NCBI RefSeq assembly: GCF_008634025.1
Contig: NZ_PDCM01000001.1
Location: 2,167,501 to 2,231,500, forward strand
From: Streptomyces albofaciens JCM 4342
Lineage (GTDB): Bacteria; Actinomycetota; Actinomycetes; Streptomycetales; Streptomycetaceae
Length of the DNA: 64,000 nt
Direction: 5' to 3'
Part shown: piece after piece, positions 8,460 to 17,558 of the stretch
How the letters are laid out: each line of letters begins with the position of its first letter
Numbering within the stretch: the first letter of the stretch is position 1
Program-made: the position numbers and the translations under genes
The notes under the pieces: model-generated
Databases searched by the model: none
Told to the model about the DNA's origin: nothing
The model's input: only the letters and a program-made list of their open reading frames with translations

Positions 8460-8848
8460 ATTTCGCCCCTGACCTGCACAAACGCCCGGGCAGGGGCCGT
8501 TGCGCGCCCCGACGGGCTCCCGTCCCTGACCTGCGGTTTCCCGGAAGTTCCCGCGTGAATGTCCACTGGTTGTGCACGCGGTTGTGCACGTGCGCCAAGG
8601 CCGCCAGGGGGCGTGCACGGGTGATCGTCGGCGCAATTGAGCGGGCTGAGCCCGGTATGGCACACGGGCTCGGTGCGATGCCCCGACGGAGAGCACAACG
8701 CAGAACCTGACGCAAGGCTTGACCGCAGGTTCGAGTCCTCGGCAGGAGCCGCAAACAAGGGCTTGCCGTGCCCGCACCCCCTGTGACCTGCGGAGATTCG
8801 CTCGTCGTGGCCATGTCGGCACACCTGCTGAAGACACGGGTCCGCTGA
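8460..8848. other. gene-free, island-like stretch downstream of rnpB
   Basis: No convincing gene is seen here. It contains scattered direct words (TGTGCACG twice near 8570-8590; CCCCTGACCTGC and CCCTGACCTGC near 8466 and 8522). It marks the junction between rnpB and the decayed restriction locus. Confidence 0.4.
8723..8750 (+). other. possible remnant of a tRNA 3' end (T-arm-like)
   Basis: GCAGGTTCGAGTCCTCGGC resembles the T-arm and start of the acceptor stem of a bacterial tRNA, but the stem pairs only partly and no D-arm or anticodon arm precedes it. Such fragments are often left at attachment sites of integrated elements, which would fit the decayed island next to it. This could equally be chance similarity. 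Confidence 0.25.
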
Positions 8849-8860
8849 CGTGGTGGGGCT

Positions 8861-9199
8861 TTGCTGGACCGCTTCGGTTGGGGTGAGCAGCTGGTGATCC
8901 AGGTGGTCCGTGCCAACTTCGATCAGCTGCGTCTCGATCGCAACAGGGCAGCGCCCAGTCATCTATTTGACACGGCACATGCTCTTGCTGCAGTGCGGAC
9001 CTCCTACGAGCTTGGGCTGTGGTTCCACGACGCGCTGACCGGCCGACATACGGTGGCGGAGTTCGTTCCGCCGACCGACCCGGACGACGAGGCGCAGATC
9101 ACGGATCCGGAGGAGCTGGCTGCTCTAAGGGAGGCCCTGGAGGGCCACCGTAAGGCCTCCACCCAGGTGCGTACCCGTCTGACCGCGTCCGTCAAATGA
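8861..9199 (+). CDS. hypothetical protein, probably part of the decayed restriction locus
   Basis: A 112-residue open frame starting at TTG (the frame is open from 8849, so the true N-terminus may be lost). It has no family that I recognise. The sequence is plausible protein (ALAAVRTSYELGLWFHDALTGRHTVAEFVPP) with an acidic middle and a helical, charged C-terminus. Its TGA overlaps the ATG of the next frame (ATGA at 9196), the usual sign of translational coupling, so it was probably an operon partner of the HsdR-like gene. It may itself be truncated. Confidence 0.45.
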   Translation: MLDRFGWGEQLVIQVVRANFDQLRLDRNRAAPSHLFDTAHALAAVRTSYELGLWFHDALTGRHTVAEFVPPTDPDDEAQITDPEELAALREALEGHRKASTQVRTRLTASVK

Positions 9200-10014
9200 G
9201 CTCGAGACAGAGCGCCATGCTCGCGCTGAGGCTGGGAATCTCATCGCCAGTACTGTCACGCACAAGCGAGCTGTTCGTGCGGATAGAACAGCTGACAGCG
9301 GAGGTTGAGGAGCTGCGCCGACTGCAGCGGGCGCAGTACGAGACCGCCCGACAGCAGCCGAGCAGCGTGGACGCGGCCGCCCGCGACGCGATCATTCACC
9401 GGGCGCAGCGTCCCGCGCCCCTCAACGAGGTTCAGGCGCGGGTCGCCATCGACAAGACGCTCGCCGCAGCGGGCTGGGAGATCCAGGGCCGCGACCAGGT
9501 CGCCCCCACGGCCAAGCTCGGAGTCGCCGTCCGCGAATTCACCTCGCTACCGTCCGCGCCGGCTATGTCCTGTGTGCCAAAGGCCAGATCGTGAGCGTCA
9601 TCGAGGCCAAGCGTGAAGGAGAGCACCTAAACGACGCCCTCGCCCAGAACAGCCGCTACGTGAAGCGAATGCTGAAAGAGCGCAGCCTCGCCGTCTGGCG
9701 ACAGAATGAGCCCTTCGCTTTCCCGGTATGCCACCGCGGGCGCGGAGACGTATTTCCTCAACCGGCTCGACCCTGATGCCCGCTCTCGTGAAGTCTTTTC
9801 CTTCCACAAGCCCGAGACGATCGCGGATTGGATGGAGCGCGCCGACCAGCAGCCGAAGTCCCCGACCGTCCGGGCGGGCCTGCGTCCGCTGCCGCCGCTG
9901 GAGCCGAACGGGCTGCGGCTCGCTCAGCTGGATGCGCTCAGTGGCCTGGAGAAGGCGCTCGGCGCGGACCGGCCGCGGTCGCTGATCCAGATGGCGATAG
10001 GGGCGGGTTACGCG
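9196..10014 (+). pseudogene. type I restriction enzyme R subunit (HsdR) relic, frameshifted and truncated
   Basis: Three successive reading frames together spell an HsdR N-terminal region. 9196-9545 gives a coiled coil, then RVAIDKTLAAAGWEIQGRD and LGVAVREF. A frameshift near 9545 leads to GYVLCAKGQIVSVIEAKREG, with the nuclease-type EAK motif. A second shift near 9700 leads to AGAETYFLNRLDPDARSREVF, then LDALSGLEKAL and SLIQMAIGAG. The last piece should be the helicase Walker A motif (QMATGAGKT), but the sequence breaks off there, so the DEAD/DEAH motor domains are missing. The gene cannot make a working translocase. Confidence 0.75.
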
Positions 10015-10180
10015 GAGCCCCGGTCGAGGTCTTTCTGTCGCACTTCATGCGTCCGTGAGCATGGGGCGCATACTTGGCGAGCGTCGCGCGCGGTGACTTC
10101 GACGCTTTGTCCGGTGGCTTAGGTATGTTGCAGGCGTTGAGGTCCTATCGAGAGGCGGAGTCGTCGTTAGGCGCCTGGGG

Positions 10181-13100
10181 CTATTGGTCGGGTTGCCAGC
10201 CGAGCTGGATGAGGGATGTGCCGCGTTTGCGGGTGATGTAGTGGGCGCGGCCGGGTGGCATGGGGCGGGGGCGGACGTTGGCGAGGATGTCGCCTTCGTT
10301 GGGGTCGCCGGAGAGGATGAGGGCCTGGGCGCCGAGTTCGGTGAGGCGTTGGAGGACGGGTTCGTAGAGGGCGCGGGAGATGCCGGCGGTGGTGCGGGTG
10401 ACGATGAGGTGGATGCCGGTGTCGCGGGCGTAGGGGAGTTTGTCGGTGAGTACGGCCAGGGGGTTGTTGGTGCTGGTGGCGATGAGGTCGTAGTCGTCGA
10501 GGAGGACGAAGAAGCGGGGGCCGGTCCACCAGCTGCGGTCGCGGAGTTGCTGGGGGGTGACGTCGGGGGTGGGCCGACGGCGTTCCATGAGGCCGGCGAG
10601 GGCGTTCATGTGGATGTCGAGGGAGCCATCCGTGGGGGCGTATTCGAGGAGGTGGGTGTCTGGAATGGCGTCGAGGAGGGTGCGGCGGTAGTCGCCGACG
10701 ACGATTTTAGCTTCGTCGGGGGTGTAGCGTTCGGCGATTTTGTGGGCGAGGTGGCGGAGGGTGGCGGTCTTGCCGGATTCGCTTTCGCCGAGGATGAGGA
10801 GGAAGGGGTCGGTTTCGAAGTCGGCGTAGACGGGTTCGAGGTTGGTTTCGTCGAGGCCGAGGGCGATGCCGCGGTGGGGGAAGTCCGAGCCCTTGGGGAG
10901 GTGGGCGGCGGGGACGGCGTGGGGGAGGAGCCGGACGGCGGGGGCGGAGGGGCCGGACCAGTTTTCCGTAACGGTATGGACGAACTCGCTGGTGGCGTCG
11001 GCGAGTTCGGTGGTGGTGCCGTCGGCCTGGCGTGTATGGGGGAGGGCGGTGAGGAAGTGGAGTTTGGTGGGGGTTTGGCCGCGGCCGGGGACGCCGGGTG
11101 GGACGTTGGCGGCGGTTTTGCGGTCGAATTCGGAGTCCATGGGGTCGGTCAGGCGCAGCTCCAGGCGGCCGAGGATCTGGTCCTTGAGGGCGGCGCGGAC
11201 TTCGAGGTGGCGGGAGGCGGTGAGGATGACGTGGATGCCGAAGCCGAGGCCGCGGGAGGCGAGGTCGGTGACGACCGGCTCCAGGAGTTCGTATTCGTCC
11301 TTGAAGGGGCCCCAGCCGTCGATGACGAGGAAGACGTCGCCCCATTGCTGGTCGGGGAGGCGGCCTTCGGCGCGGCGTCGGCGGTAGGTGGCGATGGTGT
11401 CGATGTCGTGGGTGCGGAAGTACTCCTCGCGGCGGGCGAGGATGCCGGCGACTTCGGCGATGGTGCGGCGGATGCGTTCGGGGTCCAGACGGGAGGCGAT
11501 GGAGCCAACGTGCGGGAGGGCGGCGACGGAGCTGAGCGCGCCGCCGCCGAAGTCGAGGCCGTAGAACTGGACCTCATGGGGGGTGTGGGTGAGTGCGAAG
11601 GCGCTGATGAGGGTGCGCAGAAGGGTGGACTTGCCGGACTGGGGGCCGCCGACGATCAGGAGGTGGCCGGTGGCGCCGGAGAAGTCGTGGTGGAGGAGGT
11701 CGCGGCGCTGTTCGAAGGGCTTGTCGACCAGGCCGAAGGGGACAGTGAGCTGGCCGGTGGCGCGGTAGGTCGAGGCGTGTAGGCCGCGCTCCGGAGTGAC
11801 GGTGAGTTCCGGGAGGAGCTGGTCGAGGCTGGGGGAGGTGTCCAGGGGCGGGAGCCAGACCCGGTGGGCGGGCGGTCCCTGGCCGTCCAGGCGGCGGACG
11901 ATGACGTCCAGGACGGTGTCGGCCAGGGCGTCGTGGGCGTCGTCGACCGGTGCGGGGACCTCGGGGGTGGGCTGCGTGGCCGGGGTGGCGGCGACGGGGA
12001 CGGGCGCGGCGGTGAAGAGGGCCGCGGGCTGCTGTACGGGGAGGGCGCCGTGGTCCGTGTGGCTGGCAGCTGAGCGGTGGGGGCCTGAGACGTAGGCGGC
12101 CTTGAAGCGGGTCATCTCGTCCGTACCGAACTTGAGGTAGCCGGAGCCGGGGACGGTGGGGAGGTGGTAGGCGTCGGGGACACCGAGGGCGACGCGGGAT
12201 TCGGCGGCGGAAAAGGTACGCAGGCCGATGCGGTAGGAGAGGTAGGTGTCCAGACCGCGCAGGCGGCCCTCCTCCAGGCGCTGGGAGGCCAGGAGAAGAT
12301 GGACACCCAGGGACCGGCCGATGCGGCCGATCTGGATGAACATCTCGATGAAGTCGGGCTTGGCGGTGAGCAGCTCGCTGAACTCGTCGATGACGATGAC
12401 GAGGGACGGCAGCGGGTCGAGGGCGTGGCCGGCGGCCCGGGCCTTTTCGTAGTCGTGGATGTTGGCGAAGTTGCCGGCCTGGCGTAGCAGCTCTTGGCGG
12501 CGCTGGAGTTCGCCGCGTATGGAGTCACCCATGCGGTCGACCAGGGAGAGGTCGTCGGCGAGGTTGGTGATGACGGCGGCGACGTGGGGCAGGGCGGACA
12601 TGCCGGCGAAGGTGGCCCCGCCCTTGAAGTCGGCGAGGACGAAGTTGAGGGTCTCGGAGGAGTGGGTGACCGACAGGCCCAGGACGAGGGTGCGCAGGAG
12701 CTCGGATTTACCGGAACCGGTCGCGCCGACGCACAGGCCGTGCGGGCCCATGCCGTTCTGCGCGGCCTCCTTGAGGTCGAGCATGACGGGCTGCCCGGAT
12801 TCGTCGATACCGATCGGGACGCGCAGGCGTTCGGCCTGGGAGCGGGGACGCCAGGTGCGGGCGACCTCGACGTGGGCGGCGTCGCCGAGGTCGAGGAGAT
12901 CGGTGAAGTCCAGGTTGGCCAGGAGCGGCTCGTCCTCGTCCGTGCCGTCCACATACAGGGGCGCGAGCTGTCGGGCGAGGGTGTCGGCGCGTTCCAGGGA
13001 GAGCAGGTCGGGGGTGCCGTTGTAGACCGAGACGGCGGATTCCAGACGCAGGCGGGTGGGGTGGGCGGATACGGACAGGCCGCCACGGGGTTCGTCGAGC

Positions 13101-14140
13101 TCGCCGGAGACGACCTCGATGACGGTGACGCCCTGGAGACCCTCCGGGGCGGCGAGGACAGAGTCCGGGGGGACCATGCCGCCGTCCAGGATGATGACGA
13201 GGTGGGGCCGGTCGAGGAGAGGCGGGGCGTCGCGGTTGAAGCGGGGGCGGTCGGCGAGGTGGCCGACCAGGAGGGTTTCGAGTTCGGTGACGTCGTCGGT
13301 GAACAGGCGGCGGGTGCCGGCCCCGTCAGCCGAGCCGGGCAGCTGGGCATGCGGCAGCCACTTCGTCCACTCCCAGCGTCCGACGGCGCCGGGGGCCGCC
13401 ACCACGGCGACCAGAAGGTCGGCGGGGGAGTGCAGGGTGACGAGCTGACCGATCAGGGCGCGGGCCGTGCCCTGGGCGCAGGCCGGGTCGCCGGAGACCG
13501 TGAGGTGGTAGAAGGCGCGCAGGGAGACCGCGACCGGCATGTTGTGCAGCGAGCCGTGAGCGGCCAGGAAGCGCTGCATGATGCCGGCGGTCAGCGGTTC
13601 GAGTTCGTCGACGGGGGCGGTGTCGGGGGCAACAAGCGGAGTGGCCAGCTGCTGGGTGCCCAGGCCGATACGGGCCTGGCCGAAGTCGGCATCGCCGATG
13701 CGGCGCTCCCAGATGCGGCTGCCCTCGGCGACGAGGGACCACAGCTGGTCGGGGGCCGGGTGTAGGTAGTGCTGGGCGCCCTGTTGGGCGGTGGCCGTAC
13801 GGAGGATCCGACGGCGGGTCTGCGCCAGGTACTTGAGGTAGTCCCGACGGCTCTGCGCCATCTCGCCCTGGGTGCCTCTGCGGTAGCGGACGATCTGGGC
13901 GATGACCATGCCGATCGTCGAAAGCAGCATCAGCGCGCCCATGATGCGCATGAAGCCAGGCAGGCCCGGCATGAAGAAGAACACGACCGACGAGCCCATG
14001 CCGATCATCGGCAGGAGCTGCATCAGCACGCCCTCCTGCTGGCCGCGCGGCAGCTCCGGCGGGGCCTGCAGCTGCAGCTCGTCCGTGGCGGGGCCGGGCG
14101 GAAGCGCCCGCGGCGGGCGCTTGACGACGATCTGGCTCAC
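10181..14140 (-). CDS. eccC: type VII secretion ATPase EccC (EccCa and EccCb fused)
   Basis: A 1319-residue membrane-anchored motor that recognises and drives WXG100 substrates through the ESX channel. Two membrane spans lie at about 38-86. Three FtsK/SpoIIIE ATPase domains follow, with Walker A motifs GATGSGKS (about 473), GGPQSGKS (about 830) and GESESGKT (about 1117). Only the first domain keeps a classic Walker B with Glu (LVIVIDEF). The second reads VFLVIDGW and the third FFVLLDDY, consistent with degenerate, substrate-gated domains 2 and 3. EccC is a single chain here rather than the split form of some mycobacterial systems. It is divergent from eccD across about 280 bases. Confidence 0.95.
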   Translation of the reverse strand: MSQIVVKRPPRALPPGPATDELQLQAPPELPRGQQEGVLMQLLPMIGMGSSVVFFFMPGLPGFMRIMGALMLLSTIGMVIAQIVRYRRGTQGEMAQSRRDYLKYLAQTRRRILRTATAQQGAQHYLHPAPDQLWSLVAEGSRIWERRIGDADFGQARIGLGTQQLATPLVAPDTAPVDELEPLTAGIMQRFLAAHGSLHNMPVAVSLRAFYHLTVSGDPACAQGTARALIGQLVTLHSPADLLVAVVAAPGAVGRWEWTKWLPHAQLPGSADGAGTRRLFTDDVTELETLLVGHLADRPRFNRDAPPLLDRPHLVIILDGGMVPPDSVLAAPEGLQGVTVIEVVSGELDEPRGGLSVSAHPTRLRLESAVSVYNGTPDLLSLERADTLARQLAPLYVDGTDEDEPLLANLDFTDLLDLGDAAHVEVARTWRPRSQAERLRVPIGIDESGQPVMLDLKEAAQNGMGPHGLCVGATGSGKSELLRTLVLGLSVTHSSETLNFVLADFKGGATFAGMSALPHVAAVITNLADDLSLVDRMGDSIRGELQRRQELLRQAGNFANIHDYEKARAAGHALDPLPSLVIVIDEFSELLTAKPDFIEMFIQIGRIGRSLGVHLLLASQRLEEGRLRGLDTYLSYRIGLRTFSAAESRVALGVPDAYHLPTVPGSGYLKFGTDEMTRFKAAYVSGPHRSAASHTDHGALPVQQPAALFTAAPVPVAATPATQPTPEVPAPVDDAHDALADTVLDVIVRRLDGQGPPAHRVWLPPLDTSPSLDQLLPELTVTPERGLHASTYRATGQLTVPFGLVDKPFEQRRDLLHHDFSGATGHLLIVGGPQSGKSTLLRTLISAFALTHTPHEVQFYGLDFGGGALSSVAALPHVGSIASRLDPERIRRTIAEVAGILARREEYFRTHDIDTIATYRRRRAEGRLPDQQWGDVFLVIDGWGPFKDEYELLEPVVTDLASRGLGFGIHVILTASRHLEVRAALKDQILGRLELRLTDPMDSEFDRKTAANVPPGVPGRGQTPTKLHFLTALPHTRQADGTTTELADATSEFVHTVTENWSGPSAPAVRLLPHAVPAAHLPKGSDFPHRGIALGLDETNLEPVYADFETDPFLLILGESESGKTATLRHLAHKIAERYTPDEAKIVVGDYRRTLLDAIPDTHLLEYAPTDGSLDIHMNALAGLMERRRPTPDVTPQQLRDRSWWTGPRFFVLLDDYDLIATSTNNPLAVLTDKLPYARDTGIHLIVTRTTAGISRALYEPVLQRLTELGAQALILSGDPNEGDILANVRPRPMPPGRAHYITRKRGTSLIQLGWQPDQ

Positions 14141-14417
14141 CGAGCATCAATCCCTCGACACGGAGGGAAGTTCCGTACCGATCGCCCCCTGGCGACGGCG
14201 CCCCCCGCACCAGGCGATCCTACTGCCGACTAATGTGACAGATGGGAAGGGCTGCACGGCTCGATGACACAAAGGAGCCGGTGACTCAGAAGTGCGGTGG
14301 CACGATAGTCCGCGGCACCGACCGCGTACGGATCGAGCGTGGCAACGATCACGTGACCGAGCGGCCATATGACCGAGTGGCCGGATGGCCAGGTGGCAGG
14401 GGGCAGAGCTGAACACG

Positions 14418-15899
14418 ATGAGCACGAGCACGGGAACCGGCTTCCGCAGGATCGCGGTGGTCGCCCCCGACAGTCGTATCGACGTGGCACTGCCCGAGAA
14501 CATCCCGGTCTCCGACATCTACCCGGAGATCCTGCGCCTGACCGGACAACGACAGCCCCCGGGCGCGCCGACCGGCTACTACCTCTTCCGCGCCGACGGC
14601 AGCGCCCTCGACAGCGCCCGTACGCTCGCCGACCAGCGCGTCGTCGACGGTGAGATGCTGCACCTGCGCCCCTTCGCGCAGTCGCTCCCGCCGGCGGTCT
14701 TCGACGATGTCTCCGATGCGGTGGCCGCCGCCGTCACCCGCGACCGCCGTCTGTGGCACGACGGCCTGCTGCGCGGGGCTGGCCTGGCCGGAGTCGGGGT
14801 GCTGCTCGTCCTCCTCGCCCTCGTGCTGTGGTCCGCCGACCCGGTACGGCACGACATGCACGGTCTGCCGGGCGTGATCGCCGGTACGGCGGGTGTGCTG
14901 TTGGCCGCGTTCGCGGGGGTACGGGCTCGGGTTTATGAGGACCAGCCGTCAGCCGTCGCACTCGGCCTGGGCGCGCTGCCGGTCGTGCTGTGCGCGGGCT
15001 CGGGGATCGTCGGTCCGGACGCCGGCCACGGGGCCGGGCGGCTGCAGTTCCTGCTGGGCTGTATTGCCGTGCTCATGGTTTCCGTCACTCTTGTCGTGCT
15101 GTCGCCGTCCGGTGATGCGCCGTTCATCGCCGCCACGTTCGCCTCGGCCGTCGGCACCCTCGCCGCATTCCTCGCCATCATCAGCGAGGCCACGGCCACC
15201 CAGGCCGCAGCCGTCTGCGCGCCCGTGGCCATCGGCCTGATGGCCTTCCTGCCGGGACTGGCCACGCGCCTGGCCCGGCTGCCCATCGGGTACGTCACAC
15301 CGCGCAGCCTGAGCGAGGGACGGGAAGCGGGAGCGGAACTGAGGGGTGATGAGGAGCCCATCGGCCTGGACCCCGTCGACGAGGAGCGCGTCGCCGCCCA
15401 GGCCCGCCGCGGCCATGAGCTGCTGCTCGGACTGCTCGGCGGCTGTTGCGTGGTCCTCATCGGCGCCGCGGGCGTCCTCGGCTTCGCTCCCTCCACATGG
15501 GCCCAGCTGCTGGCGCTGGCCACCGGCCTGGCGACGCTGCTGCGCGCCCGGCTCTTCCGCTACACCGCCCAGGTTGCCTGCACGGTCGTCGCCGGCCTGG
15601 CAGCGCTGTGTCTCCTCGTACTGGGGGTGGCCTTCAATCCGCCCACCGGGATGCTGAACGACTTCCTCTCGGGAGACCGCACTTCGCTGGATCTGCGTAC
15701 GCTGTGGCTTGCGCTCGTGGTCATCGGCGTGGTGGCGCTGGTGACGACGGTCGCGCTGACCGTACCGAAGAAGGGGCTGACGCCCTTCTGGGGCCGGGTG
15801 CTCGATCTCGCCGACGGATTCCTGCTGCTGTCCCTGATGCCGCTGTGCCTGGCGGTCCTGGACCTGTACAGCCGGGCACGGAGCATGACCAGCGGCTGA
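14418..15899 (+). CDS. eccD: type VII secretion integral membrane protein EccD
   Basis: About 493 residues: an N-terminal ubiquitin-like (YukD) domain (RIAVVAPDSRIDVALPENIPV...GYYLFRADG, residues 1-85), then about eleven hydrophobic spans, the signature of EccD, which lines the ESX membrane pore. The frame is open from 14385; ATG 14418 (MSTSTGTGF) is chosen because it begins the conserved domain, although no strong ribosome site precedes it. It is the first gene of a rightward run eccD-eccB-mycP. Confidence 0.9.
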   Translation: MSTSTGTGFRRIAVVAPDSRIDVALPENIPVSDIYPEILRLTGQRQPPGAPTGYYLFRADGSALDSARTLADQRVVDGEMLHLRPFAQSLPPAVFDDVSDAVAAAVTRDRRLWHDGLLRGAGLAGVGVLLVLLALVLWSADPVRHDMHGLPGVIAGTAGVLLAAFAGVRARVYEDQPSAVALGLGALPVVLCAGSGIVGPDAGHGAGRLQFLLGCIAVLMVSVTLVVLSPSGDAPFIAATFASAVGTLAAFLAIISEATATQAAAVCAPVAIGLMAFLPGLATRLARLPIGYVTPRSLSEGREAGAELRGDEEPIGLDPVDEERVAAQARRGHELLLGLLGGCCVVLIGAAGVLGFAPSTWAQLLALATGLATLLRARLFRYTAQVACTVVAGLAALCLLVLGVAFNPPTGMLNDFLSGDRTSLDLRTLWLALVVIGVVALVTTVALTVPKKGLTPFWGRVLDLADGFLLLSLMPLCLAVLDLYSRARSMTSG

Positions 15900-15994
15900 G
15901 GGAAACCACGGGCCCGAGGCCCCGAGAACACGCAGGACGAGACGGCTGAGGAACGGCCGCACAGGAACAGGGAGCAGGGGGGAAGCGCAGCGTC

Positions 15995-17542
15995 ATGGCA
16001 TCACGGCGGGACGAGCTCAACGGCTACACCTTCGCCAAGAAACGGCTGGTGGCCGCCTTCCTGCAGCCTTCCCCGGACCGCACGGACGAGGGCGCCCCGA
16101 GCCCGCTGCGCGCGGTGCTGCCCGGCCTGGTCATCGCCGCCCTGATCCTGTCCGGATTCGGCGCCTGGGGCATGTTCCGCCCCAAGGCCCCCAAAGGCTG
16201 GGACGCCCCCGGCGCACACGTCATCCTGGGCAGCAAATCCACCACCCTGTATGTGGTTCTGGAGACAGGCGGCAAGAAGCAGCTGCACCCCGTCCTGAAC
16301 ATGGCCTCCGCCCGGCTGCTCCTCAAACCCGACCGGTTCGACGTCCTCAAGGTCGACGAGGGGGAACTGGACAGCGGAAAACTCCCCCACGGCCCGACCC
16401 TGGGCATCCCGTACGCCCCCGACCGGCTCCCGGAAGCGGCCGAGGCAGCGAAGGGCAAACGCTGGGCGGTGTGCGAACAACCCGGCAGCAATGGCAAGTC
16501 CGTACAGAAGGCCACCTTCCTCTTCGCCGACCGTGACACGGACAAGGTGGAGGGTCCGGGCCGTCTGCACGATGGCCAGGCCCTCTACGTCCAGGAGACC
16601 AGGGGATCCGGGGAGTCCGGCGGGGCCCGCTATCTGATCGACCCGAAGGGCACCAAGTACCTCATCGACGGTGGCGCTGATACGGAACTGCTGCTGCGCG
16701 CCCTGGTGGGCGACCGACAGCCCCAGCCGGTCACCAAGGACTGGCTCGCCACCTTCCACGACGGCACCCCGATCGCCTTCCCCACCCTGCCCGGTACGGT
16801 CAACCAGCCCGCCCACGTCAACGGCCTCGGCGGACGCGAAAACCGCACCGGCATGGTGCTGCGCGCGACCACCGGCGCTGGCACCCAGCACTACGTCGTA
16901 CTCCCGGGCAAGGTCATCCCCGTCTCCGACTTTGTGGCCAAGTTGCTCCTGTTCTCCAAGCAGACGGCCCCACTGGAGCAGCACAATCGCCCCACCGAGG
17001 TGGACGCACAGTCCTTCACCCCCGAGGCGCAGCACCTGTTTGCCGAGAAGCAGTGGCCGCAGGGGGTTGCCGAACAGGTCAACACCGACACGGCGCAGGG
17101 CGGCCGCGGTACTACGGTCTGCAGTGTGCTGCGTGCGGTGTCGAAGACCGGCGATACGGAACTGAGTACCTGGGCGGGAGCGGATTTCCCCCAGCAGATC
17201 GCCAACGGCGGCACCAGCGCGTACGTCACCCCGGGGACCGGCCTGTTCTACAAGCAGATCCAGCCGGGAGACGCCAGTTCCGGAGCGCACTTCCTCGTCA
17301 CGGACACCGGCCTGCGCTACGGCGTTCAGACGAACAACGACAGCAGCGCCAAACAATCCGGCACCCCAGGCACAGCCAAGGAACAGCATTCCGGCGAGCG
17401 CCCGCAGGAGACCAACCGGGCGCAGACCCTCCTTGGTTACAAGGACATCAAACCGGTGCTGGTGCCGACGAACTGGTCGCAGTTCCTGCCGATGGGACCT
17501 CGGCTGGATGCGAACGCCGCCCGCCAGCCCCAGGGCTCATAA
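15995..17542 (+). CDS. eccB: type VII secretion protein EccB
   Basis: A 515-residue protein starting MASRRDELNGYTFAKKRLVAAFLQP, the conserved cytosolic N-terminus of EccB, then one membrane span (about 43-60, LPGLVIAALILSGFGAWGMF) and a large extracytoplasmic domain of repeated beta units (YLIDPKGTKYLID, AYVTPGTGLFYK). EccB forms the outer part of the ESX membrane complex. It has a GGGGGGA ribosome site and lies 95 bases after eccD and 16 bases before the mycosin gene. Confidence 0.93.
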   Translation: MASRRDELNGYTFAKKRLVAAFLQPSPDRTDEGAPSPLRAVLPGLVIAALILSGFGAWGMFRPKAPKGWDAPGAHVILGSKSTTLYVVLETGGKKQLHPVLNMASARLLLKPDRFDVLKVDEGELDSGKLPHGPTLGIPYAPDRLPEAAEAAKGKRWAVCEQPGSNGKSVQKATFLFADRDTDKVEGPGRLHDGQALYVQETRGSGESGGARYLIDPKGTKYLIDGGADTELLLRALVGDRQPQPVTKDWLATFHDGTPIAFPTLPGTVNQPAHVNGLGGRENRTGMVLRATTGAGTQHYVVLPGKVIPVSDFVAKLLLFSKQTAPLEQHNRPTEVDAQSFTPEAQHLFAEKQWPQGVAEQVNTDTAQGGRGTTVCSVLRAVSKTGDTELSTWAGADFPQQIANGGTSAYVTPGTGLFYKQIQPGDASSGAHFLVTDTGLRYGVQTNNDSSAKQSGTPGTAKEQHSGERPQETNRAQTLLGYKDIKPVLVPTNWSQFLPMGPRLDANAARQPQGS

Positions 17543-17558
17543 GGGACGGGGAGACGCA

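Noticed and set aside
8723..8750. Intact tRNA gene
   Set aside because: Only a T-arm-like piece is present; no D-arm, anticodon arm or matching acceptor stem.
8258..8978. Several minus-strand open frames of about 200 codons over the rnpB 3' half
   Set aside because: They lie across the structured RNA core and have no protein-like features.
10184..11782. 532-codon open frame antisense to eccC
   Set aside because: Composition is Gly/Glu/Val-rich noise opposite Walker-motif codons; no ribosome site or family.
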